From contig JAZKEO010000007.1 in assembly GCA_040386975.1 (NCBI GenBank), forward strand, positions 1 through 64,000: DNA of 64,000 nucleotides. The letters are read 5' to 3'. The translations under genes and the position numbers were made by a program. Within the stretch, counting starts at the first letter, position 1; each line of letters begins with the position of its first letter. Shown here piece after piece: positions 42,908-53,600 of this stretch. Origin of the DNA: M2408 sp040386975. GTDB taxonomy: Bacteria; Bacteroidota; Bacteroidia; Flavobacteriales_D; Crocinitomicaceae. A model generated the notes under the pieces. That model worked only from the letters and a program-made list of their open reading frames with translations, searched no databases and was not told the DNA's origin.

Positions 42908-42946
42908 TTGGTGCAAATTGAAAGTCGGACTTTCAATTTGCACCAA
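42908..42946. repeat. Perfect 19-base-pair palindrome between aspS and the bacilliredoxin gene
   Basis: Two 19-base arms, TTGGTGCAAATTGAAAGTC and its exact complement, are separated by a single G at 42927. It starts 21 bases beyond the aspS stop, so it may act as a transcript-ending hairpin, but the T run beyond it is short. It could instead be a repetitive palindrome. Confidence 0.7.
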
Positions 42947-42967
42947 AATTAATTAAAGCATTGATTA

Positions 42968-44722
42968 TTAATTTTTTAAGTTTAATTTAATATTCAACTC
43001 TTTTAATTGTTCCTCACTCAACAACGATGGTGCGTCAATCATAACATCTCGTCCACGGTTATTTTTAGGGAAAGCGATGTAGTCACGAATGGTGTCTGAA
43101 CCATTCATTGTTGCAACCAGACGATCTAAGCCAAAGGCTAAACCTCCGTGTGGTGGGGCACCATATTCAAAAGCGTTCATCAAGAATCCAAATTGATTTT
43201 GTGCTTCTTCTTTGGTGAACCCAAGTAAATCAAACATTTGAGACTGTAAATCTCTGTCGTGAATTCGAATGGAACCTCCACCGATTTCAACACCATTGAT
43301 GGCTAAATCGTAGGCATTTGCTCTCACTTTTCCTGGTTCAGTTCCAATTAAATGGAAATCTTCTGGTTTTGGAGAAGTAAAAGGATGGTGCATGGCATGG
43401 TAACGATTATTTTCTTCGTCCCATTCCAGCAAAGGGAAATCCAAAACCCACATCGGTTTGAACTCGTTTGGATTACGTAAACCAAGTTCATTTCCTAAGT
43501 GCAAACGTAATTCGTTCATTTGTTTTCTTACTTTGTCCAAATCGCCACATAACAAGAAGATTAAATCTCCTGCTTTAGCATTTGTTTTTTCTCCCCATTT
43601 TTTTAACTCTTCTTCCGAGTAGAATTTGTCAACCGAACTTTTTAAAGTTCCATCTTCGTTGCAACGCAAGTAAATCAAACCTGTTGCTCCAATTTGCGGA
43701 CGTTTAACCCAATCCGTTAAAGCATCAATTTGTTTACGCGTGTATGAATTTGCTTGTTCAGCATTTATTGCCAAAATGGTTTCAGCATTGTCAAAAACGG
43801 GAAAATCTTTTCCTTTTACGATTTCTGTTAAGTCAACGAATTCCATTCCGAAACGGATATCTGGTTTGTCAGAGCCATATTTCTCCATTGCTTCAGCATA
43901 ATCCATTCGAGGAAAATCGTAATTAAATTCAATCCCACGAACCGTTTTGAATAAATGTTTGATCATTCCTTCAAACGTTTGTAAAATATCTTCTTGCTCC
44001 ACGAAAGCCATTTCGCAGTCAATTTGTGTAAATTCAGGCTGTCTATCTGCACGTAAATCTTCGTCGCGGAAACATTTCACGATTTGATAGTATCTATCAA
44101 AACCTGAAACCATCAACAATTGTTTGAACGTTTGAGGTGATTGTGGTAAAGCGTAAAATTCGCCTTCATTCATTCTGCTTGGAACAACAAAATCTCTTGC
44201 TCCTTCAGGTGTTGACTTAATCAAATAAGGCGTTTCAACATCTAAGAAATCTAAAGCGTCTAAGTATTTACGTGTTTCTAAAGCAACTTTATTTCTCAAA
44301 CGTAATTTTTCTTGCACAGGATTTCTTCTCAAATCCAAATAACGATATTGAGCTCTGATTTCCTCACCACCATCTGTTTCATCTTCGATGGTAAAAGGTG
44401 GAGTTTTTGCAGCGTTTAGAACAGTTAATTTTTCAACTTTAATCTCAACCTCACCAGTTGGCATGTTTTTGTTTTTAGCAGAACGTTCTATAACAGTTCC
44501 TACCACTTGAATCACAAATTCACGACCTAATTTACGTGCTTGCATACATAAATCGGTATTTTCATCCAGGTTGAAAACCAATTGCGTGATTCCATAACGA
44601 TCTCTTAAGTCGATGAAAGTCATTCCACCCAAATCTCTTGAGCGTTGCATCCAGCCTGAAAGTGTTACTTGTTTTCCTATGTGTTCTATGCGTAATTCGC
44701 CGTTGGTGTGAGTTCTATACAT
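42968..44722 (-). CDS. aspS: Aspartyl-tRNA synthetase
   Basis: The 584-residue class II synthetase has an N-terminal OB-fold anticodon-binding domain (GKQVTLSGWMQRSRDLGGMTFIDLRDRYG), motif 2 (YYQIVKCFRDEDLRADRQPEFTQID), the bacterial GAD insertion (about 300-400) and motif 3 (FGLDRLVATMNG). Length fits the bacterial AspRS type. A consensus -7 element lies upstream. Confidence 0.97.
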   Translation of the reverse strand: MYRTHTNGELRIEHIGKQVTLSGWMQRSRDLGGMTFIDLRDRYGITQLVFNLDENTDLCMQARKLGREFVIQVVGTVIERSAKNKNMPTGEVEIKVEKLTVLNAAKTPPFTIEDETDGGEEIRAQYRYLDLRRNPVQEKLRLRNKVALETRKYLDALDFLDVETPYLIKSTPEGARDFVVPSRMNEGEFYALPQSPQTFKQLLMVSGFDRYYQIVKCFRDEDLRADRQPEFTQIDCEMAFVEQEDILQTFEGMIKHLFKTVRGIEFNYDFPRMDYAEAMEKYGSDKPDIRFGMEFVDLTEIVKGKDFPVFDNAETILAINAEQANSYTRKQIDALTDWVKRPQIGATGLIYLRCNEDGTLKSSVDKFYSEEELKKWGEKTNAKAGDLIFLLCGDLDKVRKQMNELRLHLGNELGLRNPNEFKPMWVLDFPLLEWDEENNRYHAMHHPFTSPKPEDFHLIGTEPGKVRANAYDLAINGVEIGGGSIRIHDRDLQSQMFDLLGFTKEEAQNQFGFLMNAFEYGAPPHGGLAFGLDRLVATMNGSDTIRDYIAFPKNNRGRDVMIDAPSLLSEEQLKELNIKLNLKN

Positions 44723-44740
44723 TTCTTAAAATTAAGGGTA

Positions 44741-44748
44741 CAAAGATA
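44741..44748 (-). promoter_or_regulatory. -7 element before aspS
   Basis: Minus-strand TATCTTTG (TAnnTTTG) lies 18 bases before the aspS ATG. A clear -33 is lacking. Confidence 0.45.
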
Positions 44749-44839
44749 CACTTTTGAAATTAAAATTGAGGATTTGGACCTTAAATTTCATCCAATAAAG
44801 CTGTATTTTCAAAAATAAATGAAAGCTGATTAATTTTCT

Positions 44840-44847
44840 TATCTTTG
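44840..44847 (+). promoter_or_regulatory. -7 element before the HD phosphohydrolase gene
   Basis: TATCTTTG lies 16 bases before the GTG start at 44864 and is the same word as in the divergent aspS promoter. Confidence 0.45.
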
Positions 44848-44863
44848 TTTTAAAATCAAGTGT

Positions 44864-46099
44864 GTGAGTACAAACAACAATAACAAAAAGAAAATTTTCA
44901 ATGATCCAGTTTATGGATTTATTTCTATTCCCGATGAATTTATTTTTGATTTAATTGAGCATCCTTATTTTCAAAGATTGCGAAGAATTTGTCAATTAGG
45001 TTTGACTCATTTGGTTTATCCAGGTGCTTTGCATACACGTTTTCATCATGTTTTGGGGGCAATGCATTTAATGACACAAGCAGTTTCAGTCATTCGACGT
45101 AAAGGTCATGGTATTACAAAAGAGGAAGAGCAAGCGGTTTTATTGGCGATTTTGTTGCATGATATAGGGCACGGACCTTTTAGTCACGCTTTGGAATACG
45201 ACATTGTTAACCGTGTGAGCCACGAAGATATTTCAAGTTTTTTTATTCAACGTTTGAGTAAAGAATTTGACGGGAAATTAGATTTGTGTTTGCAGATTTT
45301 TGAAAACAAATACGATAAAAAACCTTTTTTGTATCAGTTGGTTTCCAGTCAGTTAGACATGGATCGCATGGATTATTTGAATCGTGATAGTTTTTTTACG
45401 GGTGTTACAGAAGGGCAAATTGGTTCGGATAGAATCATTGAAATGTTGAATGTTCACAATGGAAATTTGGTTTTGGAAGAAAAAGCGATTTATTCTGTGG
45501 AGAAATTTTTGGTTGCTAGAAGATTTATGTATTGGCAAGTTTACCTTCACAAAACCGTTTGTTCTGCAGAATTTATGTTGATTCATATTTTACGTCGAGC
45601 AAAAAAACTTGTGCAAGAAGGACACACTTTGTTCGCAAGTCCAGCATTGACTTATTTTCTGAAAGAAGATATTCGTTTGGATGACTTCAAAAATAATTCG
45701 AAAGTATTGGAAACCTTTGCTAAATTAGATGATTTTGATATTACTTCAGCAATAAAAGTTTGGCAAGAATCGGATGATAAAGTTCTATCAATTTTATCAA
45801 AGAAATTGATAAACAGAGAACTTTTTAAAATTCAAATTTCAAAAACACAATTTACTACGGAGCAAATTCAAGAGAAGAAAGACTTGATTCAAAAGAAATA
45901 CGATTTGAAATCTGAAGAACTTGACTATTTTGTTTATTCAGAAACATTAACGAATAATGCCTATAACCAAAACAAGCAAAATATCAATTTATTGATGAAA
46001 AATGGCGAAATAATAGATGTCTCAGATGCTTCTGATAATTTAAATATTTCTGCGTTGGCGACACCAGTTGAGAAATTTTGTTTGTGTTACCTTGTTTAA
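44864..46099 (+). CDS. HD-domain phosphohydrolase (dNTPase/SAMHD1-like)
   Basis: The 411-residue protein starts at GTG. The HD-domain metal residues are visible in HTRFHHVLGAMHL (around His61/62) and LLHDIGHGPFSHALE (His99, Asp100). The preceding FNDPVYGFISIPDEFIFDLIEHPYFQRLRRICQLG is the signature of the SAMHD1/YwfO-type family, many of which hydrolyse dNTPs. A nearby DRMDYLNRDSFFTGV fits this family. The exact nucleotide substrate is unknown. Confidence 0.9.
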   Translation: MSTNNNNKKKIFNDPVYGFISIPDEFIFDLIEHPYFQRLRRICQLGLTHLVYPGALHTRFHHVLGAMHLMTQAVSVIRRKGHGITKEEEQAVLLAILLHDIGHGPFSHALEYDIVNRVSHEDISSFFIQRLSKEFDGKLDLCLQIFENKYDKKPFLYQLVSSQLDMDRMDYLNRDSFFTGVTEGQIGSDRIIEMLNVHNGNLVLEEKAIYSVEKFLVARRFMYWQVYLHKTVCSAEFMLIHILRRAKKLVQEGHTLFASPALTYFLKEDIRLDDFKNNSKVLETFAKLDDFDITSAIKVWQESDDKVLSILSKKLINRELFKIQISKTQFTTEQIQEKKDLIQKKYDLKSEELDYFVYSETLTNNAYNQNKQNINLLMKNGEIIDVSDASDNLNISALATPVEKFCLCYLV

Positions 46100-46156
46100 T
46101 AAACAAAGTTTTTTTTATCACAATTTTTGTCGTAATTTCGTGTTTTAATTCATTTG

Positions 46157-46720
46157 ATGAGGTTTTTATTTTTTTTCATATTAGTGTTTGTGATTTCTTC
46201 GTGTAAGCATGAGACTTTGGCTCCCAAAGGCCTGAAAAAGGTTTTACTTGTTCAGATTGATTACAATACTTTTCTTTTTGAAGGTGGAAAAGAATTTTCT
46301 TATTTTGAGAATGATAATAGTAAGATTGAGCTTCCAATTCAAAGTGATTTTTTTCCGGGAACAACAAATCGATTGACGATGTTATATCTGACAGATACGA
46401 TTTTTGAGGGCATTCAAAGTCAAACTATAGGAGAGGGAAAGAGACTATATCCAACAGAAATTGATCCTCCAATTCATTATTTTAGAAACAAAAACCCTTT
46501 AGATAAGCCAGATACTAGTCATTTTCAAACCTTGTTTTATGATTTGGGAACAGAAGTAATTCCTTATGATTCTATTTGGAATAGTATTAGTTTGTTGACG
46601 ATTGTTTCGGAATATCAAAACCAAAATAATACCGCTAATATAGGTTTGTTTTTATTTAGGCCTACAGCATCTTCTGCAACGAAAGAAGATTGGAAATGGT
46701 ATCTTGTTTTTAAAAACTAA
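46157..46720 (+). CDS. Hypothetical lipoprotein
   Basis: From the ATG at 46157 the protein has 187 residues and a lipoprotein signal (VISSC, Cys16). The rest has no recognised domain. It is acidic and rich in aromatic residues, with several beta-like strands. It follows the HD phosphohydrolase by 57 bases and converges on the next small membrane protein gene. Confidence 0.65.
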   Translation: MRFLFFFILVFVISSCKHETLAPKGLKKVLLVQIDYNTFLFEGGKEFSYFENDNSKIELPIQSDFFPGTTNRLTMLYLTDTIFEGIQSQTIGEGKRLYPTEIDPPIHYFRNKNPLDKPDTSHFQTLFYDLGTEVIPYDSIWNSISLLTIVSEYQNQNNTANIGLFLFRPTASSATKEDWKWYLVFKN

Positions 46721-46732
46721 TTTCAGAAGTTC

Positions 46733-47122
46733 TTAGTTTAGAACAAAAATACCCCATGCTAACCAAAAGCAAAAAATAGCGATTACTGATGCAGCTCCAG
46801 CAGCAAGTTTTTTCGCAGCAATTCCCCACAAAACTAAAATTAGAAATATAGAATAAGCTAATAAATCACTGTAGATTAAAAAGTGTTTTACTTCAATAAA
46901 ATGCCATTTTGATCCATAAATATTAATTGCTCCAAAAAAAACATTTATTCCAGCAGCCCAAAAAAGCCACAGTCTAGACCAATAATTTAATTTATATTTT
47001 ACAAAAAATATTTTTGTCCATTTATTTAAGATGTTGTGTCCGAAAGGTTCATGTAAAAAACCTAGCATAATAAATGAACCAAAGAAATTCCACCAACCGA
47101 TGGCATTTAAAAAAGTATCCAT
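46733..47122 (-). CDS. Hypothetical membrane protein
   Basis: The 129-residue protein has about four hydrophobic segments and many Trp and Phe residues (GWWNFFGSFIMLGF, SRLWLFWAAGINVFFGAIN). I do not recognise the family. It stands alone on the minus strand between two plus-strand genes. Confidence 0.6.
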   Translation of the reverse strand: MDTFLNAIGWWNFFGSFIMLGFLHEPFGHNILNKWTKIFFVKYKLNYWSRLWLFWAAGINVFFGAINIYGSKWHFIEVKHFLIYSDLLAYSIFLILVLWGIAAKKLAAGAASVIAIFCFWLAWGIFVLN

Positions 47123-47300
47123 AGTGAAAGTTGTTTAAGCAAATATAGTTTTTAAAATTGAAATACAAATATTGCCAATGAAATGTTTTTTATAACGAAT
47201 CAAATTATAGGAAAACAAGATTAAATTATTTTTAATTTGATATTACGTTTTTTTTTGATTACTTTAGTAATAGTATAAGGTCTGATTTAAAGAGAATAAA

Positions 47301-47639
47301 ATGGAAACGCTTACTACACAATGGTCATTTCGTGAATTCAAAGCTTATTTGTTTTTGTACGCAGCAAATTCTAAGTATTTTGAAACCCAAGAAGAGAAAA
47401 ACAAAATTCACTCTTTTGTAAATAATCATACTTATAGACTGATTCACCGTGAATTTGAAAATGACAATGATTTTCAGAGTATCCAAAAAATTTTAAATTA
47501 TATAAAAACAGAGGATTTAAAGCAAAAAGACTTGGATGTTTTGGTCCAAGAAATTCGAGAATTAATTGATGCGAATCATAAACCAGACGTATTAGAAGAA
47601 AATATGTTTTTGGCATTAAAACACCTTCTTCATAAATAA
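47301..47639 (+). CDS. Hypothetical small helical protein
   Basis: The 112-residue protein has no signal or membrane segment. It is predicted all-helical and charged, with ETQEEKNKIHSFVNNHTYRLIHREFENDND and a C-terminal LALKHLLHK. It is bounded downstream by a clear terminator, which supports it being a real gene. Family unknown; the layout recalls small EF-hand-free helical-bundle proteins, but this is only an impression. Confidence 0.6.
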   Translation: METLTTQWSFREFKAYLFLYAANSKYFETQEEKNKIHSFVNNHTYRLIHREFENDNDFQSIQKILNYIKTEDLKQKDLDVLVQEIRELIDANHKPDVLEENMFLALKHLLHK

Positions 47640-47640
47640 A

Positions 47641-47670
47641 AAAAGGCTATTTAAATAATAGCCTTTTTTT
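47641..47670. terminator. Bidirectional terminator between converging genes
   Basis: AAAAGGCTAT / ATAGCCTTTT with a 7-base loop and A and T runs at both ends, between the stops at 47639 (+) and 47695 (-). Confidence 0.85.
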
Positions 47671-47694
47671 ATGAGTTTAGTTTTAATTTATAAT

Positions 47695-50600
47695 TTAATT
47701 TTTTATAACTTTAAATTGTTGTGAGTTATCTCCTTGTCTTATAGTTATATAATACATTCCTGACTCATAATATTCACCTAGTTTTAAAGCTTGAATTTCA
47801 TCTCTGTTTAAGATGATGTTTTCAACTTGTTTTCCTGTAATATCAATTATATTAATATTTATCGCTTGATTGCTGTTTGTTTCAAGGTCAATATTAAAAC
47901 TTTCAATAAATGGATTTGGATAAATTTTAATAAATTCATTTGCTTTATTCTCTTTAGACACTGAAAGAATTGAATTATTAGACTCACCGTTTTCGAATTC
48001 GGTTTCATCTACTAGTTCTGTTAATTCTTCGTCTAAAGGAATTGTTAAAGTATTTGGAGTTGTAATAGTACAAGTATCACCATAAGTTTTCCATTGACCT
48101 CCATAATAGATTTGTACATTTACATTGTAAACACTATCAATATCTAAACCTGTTAATTGAGAAAATCTAAAGAAACGTCCACTAGAAGTTATAGAATCTA
48201 AGAATCCAATTTTACTAACCTTAAACCTATATTGTGTTGCTCCAAATACTTCGTCTGCATAAATCCAATCGTAAATACTTGTAAGTGTTGTATTACATTG
48301 TGTTGCTCGAATTTGTGTGGTTGGGAAATTTTGTGTTGTCACATTACAAACTGCTCCAAAAGCTTGCCACGATCCACCTATAAAAACAGCTACATCTACT
48401 GAGTAAGTTGTACCATATTGAATGCTCGGAAACTGAGTACATCTAAATGAGCGGTATGAATTATCAATAGTTAAATAAGTCACGCCATCATACAATCTAA
48501 AGCGATACATTGTTGCATTCGTTACGGCATCAGCATATATATCGGTGAACATACTTGCTAAAGTAATACCACATTGTGTTGTCCGTATTTTAGATGTAAC
48601 AGGAATTACTGGGGTTGTTAGTGTACAAATTGGCCCATAGGCTCCCCAACTACCATTTAGAAAAACAGCTACAGAAGTATTATATACAGTTGATCCTTGT
48701 ATTCCTGTTATTGCCGAACACGCAAAGAAACGACCTGGACTATCATATGTTAATGTAGTTCCACCATTTACTAAGCGGAATCTGTATTGTGTAGCGCCAA
48801 AAACTTCATCAGAATAAATATAATCATTCATATTTGCAATTACTGTTCCACATTGTGATGCTCTAATTTGAGTGCCAGCACTTGGAGTAGTTAAAGTACA
48901 AACTGTTCCATAAGCTTGCCATACACCATTAAGAAAACTAGAAACACTAACATTATAAGTCGTTGAGTATTGAATTCCACTAACTTGAGCACATTTAAAA
49001 GTTCTTGAATCTTTATCAATTGTTAGGGTCGTTCCACCATTTATTAGTCTAAAACGATATTGAGTAGCACCAGAAACTAAATCAGCAACAATATCAGTAT
49101 TCATATCTGTCAAAGTTATTCCACATTGGGATGTTACAAGTTTTGTTTGTAAAGAAAGTGGAGTTGTTAAATTACAATCTGCTCCAAAAGTTCCCCAAAC
49201 ACCATTTAATTTAGTAGCGACATCAACAACATAAGTTGTGGCATATTGAATACCTGCAATTTGCGAGCATTTGAAAGTTCTTGAGTCTTTGTCAATGGTT
49301 AATGTAGTTCCACCATTTATCAATCTAAATCTGTATTCTGTAGCGTTAACTACATTATCTGCAACTATGTCTGTATCGATATTTGTTAAAGTAACGCCAC
49401 AATGTGCGGTACTTAGTTTTGTGGTACTTGCTGGAGAAGTGATATTACAACTCGGACCATAAGCTCCCCAGACACTGTTGTATTTTACTCGAACTTGAAC
49501 TGAATATGTTGTGCTATAGTTGTAAGTCGCTAAATTTGTCAAGTTAAAATAACGATTTGTTGTTTGATAGTTTTGTGTTGTAACACCATCAAAGATTTGG
49601 AATTCATAATCTGTAGCACTCCAAACCTGATCAGCATAAATTGTGGTATTGAGAGAAGCTAAAGTTGATCCACATTGACTAGTTATTACTTGAGTTGTTG
49701 GAATGGCTGGTGTTGAAATTTGACAAACTGGTCCAAAAGCAGTCCAAGCTCCGCTAACAAACACTGAAACATCAACATTATAGGTAGTTGAATACTGAAA
49801 AATTGAAAATTCTCTAAAGTAGAATAATGAAGCAGTTCGAACGATTGTTTGACTTGTAACCCCATCGTTAATTCTGTATCTATATTGTGTAGCCCCCGGA
49901 TATGAATATGCATAAACATATTCATCAACAGATGGAACTGTAGTGCCACATTGATATGTCCAAATTGCTGGACTTCCGTTTACATTTACCGTGTAATTAG
50001 CCGTAGCGGATGTAGCAGAACAAACTCCAGTTCCAGTCACAGTCATTGTTAAAGTTACCGTCTGACCAAAATCTCCCTCATCGGTATAATATGTTGGTAT
50101 TAATGTTGTCTCATCGTCAGTAAAGTAATCTGTATCAAAATATCCTGTTCCATCATGTGTCCATAAAATTGTGCCGTTGGTTGAATTTGTCCCAGAAACT
50201 GTATTGTATTCTCCTACTGAAGCTGTTATTGAACCTCCCGCAGTAGCTGTTGGAACAGGATTCAAAGTAATTGAAACATCATTTGCATTTGTTGAACAAG
50301 TTGTTCCAGCATAACCAACTGTCCATCTCAAAACATATGTCGTGCCAGCCGTTCCACTAAATGAGCTGGTTGAACTTGTATTATCACCAAAAGAACCACC
50401 TGTTCCACTTATTATAGACCATGTTCCTGATGCAGGACTTGAGACCGCAGTTGCTGCTAGGGTAGTAGATGTTCCACAAATATCTTGGTTACTACCAGGA
50501 ACTGAGGTAGGTGCGGCTTTACATTTTCCAATAGCTAAGTTTCCAAATCCACTCGCAGCTGTAAACAGAGTATTTGTTGAAGTTGGAGTTCCACTTACAG

Positions 50601-53600
50601 TTGGGTAGGTCCAGCCACTATTATTTTTCCCTACAATGTAATTTGAAGCTTGAGCTGCAAGATCATTTAGCCCAACAGGATAATTTAATGTCCCAGCATA
50701 ATTTGTAGAAGCTAAACCTCCACTTGCTGTTAAAATCCAGTGAGAGTTAATACTAACTGCACCATCAATTCCTGAACCTGCAACAAGATTTGATTCATCT
50801 CCTGTTACTGCTAAGATATTCAAATCTCCTGCTGTAAGATTTGTAAAAGTTAAGTCAGCAGGAGTGTAGTTAGTTGAAAATCCAATAGGAAATAAATAAG
50901 AAACAGCTGAATTAGAAATTGTTCTTCTTAAATTATGATTAATAAAACCTGCAGTTCTTGAAATGGCTGTGTTATTTCCATTTGTAATAATTACACTTCT
51001 TGTATTTGTGGCTCCATCAATATTACCACCATTCATCGTTAAAGTTCCAGAAATAGTTAAATCGTTTGTAACTAACCTAACAATTGGTGTATTTGAATTA
51101 TTGATTGTGAAATTAAATAAAGAAACAGGGCTATTTACTAAAAATGTTTGAGCAACTGGTGTTGTACCATCTCCAATTTGAAAAGTTCCTCCAGAAATTG
51201 TTTTTGTTCCAGCTCCACTGATGATATTTAAAGAGTTAAATGGTGAAGCATTTGTGTTTGGGTTTCTAAAAATAATTGTCCCTCCTGTAATATTAATATT
51301 TGTTGTTGCAGAAGCATCAAAATTTCCAACGGTTGAAGAAGTATTTGCATTCGTAGTCAAGGTAATTGTACCACCACTTTGTGTAAAAGTACTTCCAGTA
51401 TTTTCTAATCTTCCAGAAATGTTTAATGTTCCACCTTGCATATCAAAATTTGAAGTACTCGAATTGCTTAATGAATTTCCAGCAGCTGAACCAATATTTG
51501 TTGTGCCTAAAATATTTCTGAATAAGCCATTATTTGTCCAAGAAAAGGCTCCTGCATTTATTGTCCCTCCGTTATTTATGAAACCTCCAGTACTTGGAAT
51601 TGTCGCCCCAGCATTGTTACTAAAAGGAGAAAGCGTTGATGCACTCGATAATTTAAATGTTCCATTAGTAATTGTAAGTGCATTTGTTGGATTTGCTAGT
51701 GTTATTAAAGAGATAATATCCAATACATTTGTAATGGAAGTGCCTTTATTTACTATTAAGGTATGAAAACCAGTCGTTGAAGATCCGCTTACAGTTTGTA
51801 AAATATTATTTCCATTAAAATTGATAATATTTCCAGTTGTAAAAGAAAAAGTACCATTATTTATCCAATTACCTCCAATATTATGAGTTAACGATGTTCC
51901 AGCAGCAAAAGTGCTAGATGAATTGATCGTTAAATTCCCAGCTGTTGTTATGCTTGCTGTTGCTGATTTTGTTGCATTATTTGTTAGTGTCAAATGTCCA
52001 TAAGTTATTGTTGCACCTCCGAAAATTGTTTGTCCAGCAATGCCATTGTATTCAACAGTACTTGTTGGGTTTAAAGTCATCGTAGAATAATTCAAAGGGA
52101 AATTACTTCCAGTTTGACCTCCAGTTGTTCCTGCTAATTTTAATGTTGCCCCAGTATTCATTGTAAATGTACCACCAGCTGCACTTCTATTTAAAGCATT
52201 TGATAAAGGAAGAATTAAAGTTGAATTATTATTTATTAAAACGGTATTTGGTTGGATTGAGCTTGCAATTGACTGTGATAGAGTAACAGTAGGGGAGTTC
52301 ACATTACCAATTTGTAATAATGGAAAAATTGTTGCTACACCATTATTACTTGTTAAAGTTTGGCTTCCAGTACCATCCATAATTACAGAAGCCGGTAGAT
52401 TTGCACTTTGTGTGATTGCTCTTGCATTCGAGAAAGTTAGATTCCTTTTACAATTGATAACTCCGCTTGTGCCTCCAGCACCATAAACACCAAAGACATT
52501 ACCTACTGATGCAGAAAATGTGGTATTTCCATTGTAATTAATTGTACCACCATTCCCAACATTAACCCTTAAGAAAGTTGTTCCATTTCCGCCAGAAATA
52601 TTAAAGGTAGCGTTTCCATTTACGTTAAATGTATTTCCTGCAACATCTAAAATGTAGGTATTACCAGCTCTATTTACATCCATAGCGATGGATCCAATTG
52701 TTGTGGTGGCAGATGAAAAAGTAATTGTAGGACTGATGTTTGCTGTTAAATTCATTATGATAATGTCAGCAGGTCCAGGAACACCTACCGGATTCCAATT
52801 GGTAGCTGTATTGAAATCCGTTCCAGCACCTCCAGCACCAGCACCAACCCAATTTTTTTGAACGCCAATTTGTCTGGAGCCAGTTGGAGCAGTTGTTGAT
52901 GGAGTTCTAGGCGTTGCGTCAACAGTTAAAGATGTACATTGAGCATCAATCAAATTATTTGTTGTTGCACCCGCCACAACATCGTATGTAAGCCAAAGAT
53001 AACTAGTTCCATTAGGTAAGCTTAAAGTTGAAGTAATATTGAAAGAGCCATTTGGAGAAGCAACAGTTGAGCCAAATTGTGTTGATGTGGCAAAAACAGA
53101 ACTTGCACCCGTTGACCAGATTTTAGCATTACTTATGTCAGCTGTACTTGTAGTACCAGTCGTATTTACTGTAAATGATGTTAAATTTTTGCACCCAGAC
53201 ATAACAATCTCAATTCCAATCACTTCATTGTTTGTTGTTCCTTTTGATACTGAAAGTGTATTGTCTTGTTTTACTGTGCTTGAAACATAAGTTCCTGTTG
53301 ATGCAGTAACATTTATTACATAATCTTCAACTTGACCAAAATTATTTGAAGAAGAACAAGCACTCGTTGGAACAGCATTATAATCCTTAAATACTCTCAT
53401 TTTAGTCAAACCTAAAGTAGCATTACAAGGAACAAGAATGTTGGTAATCACAGCACAACTTGTACAATTTGTAATTGAGCCTAAATCAAAAGACTCTCCT
53501 GTATCATTGAAATCTCCATCTTGATTCCAATCTAAGAACACCCTTATAAAATCTGTGAAATTACCATCTGTGTTACCAGAAACAGATAAAGAAAAAGTAT

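Noticed and set aside
49271..53290. Several long plus-strand open frames opposite the giant adhesin gene
   Set aside because: They are complementary-strand shadows of a repetitive coding sequence; their translations lack signals, motifs or starts consistent with neighbours.
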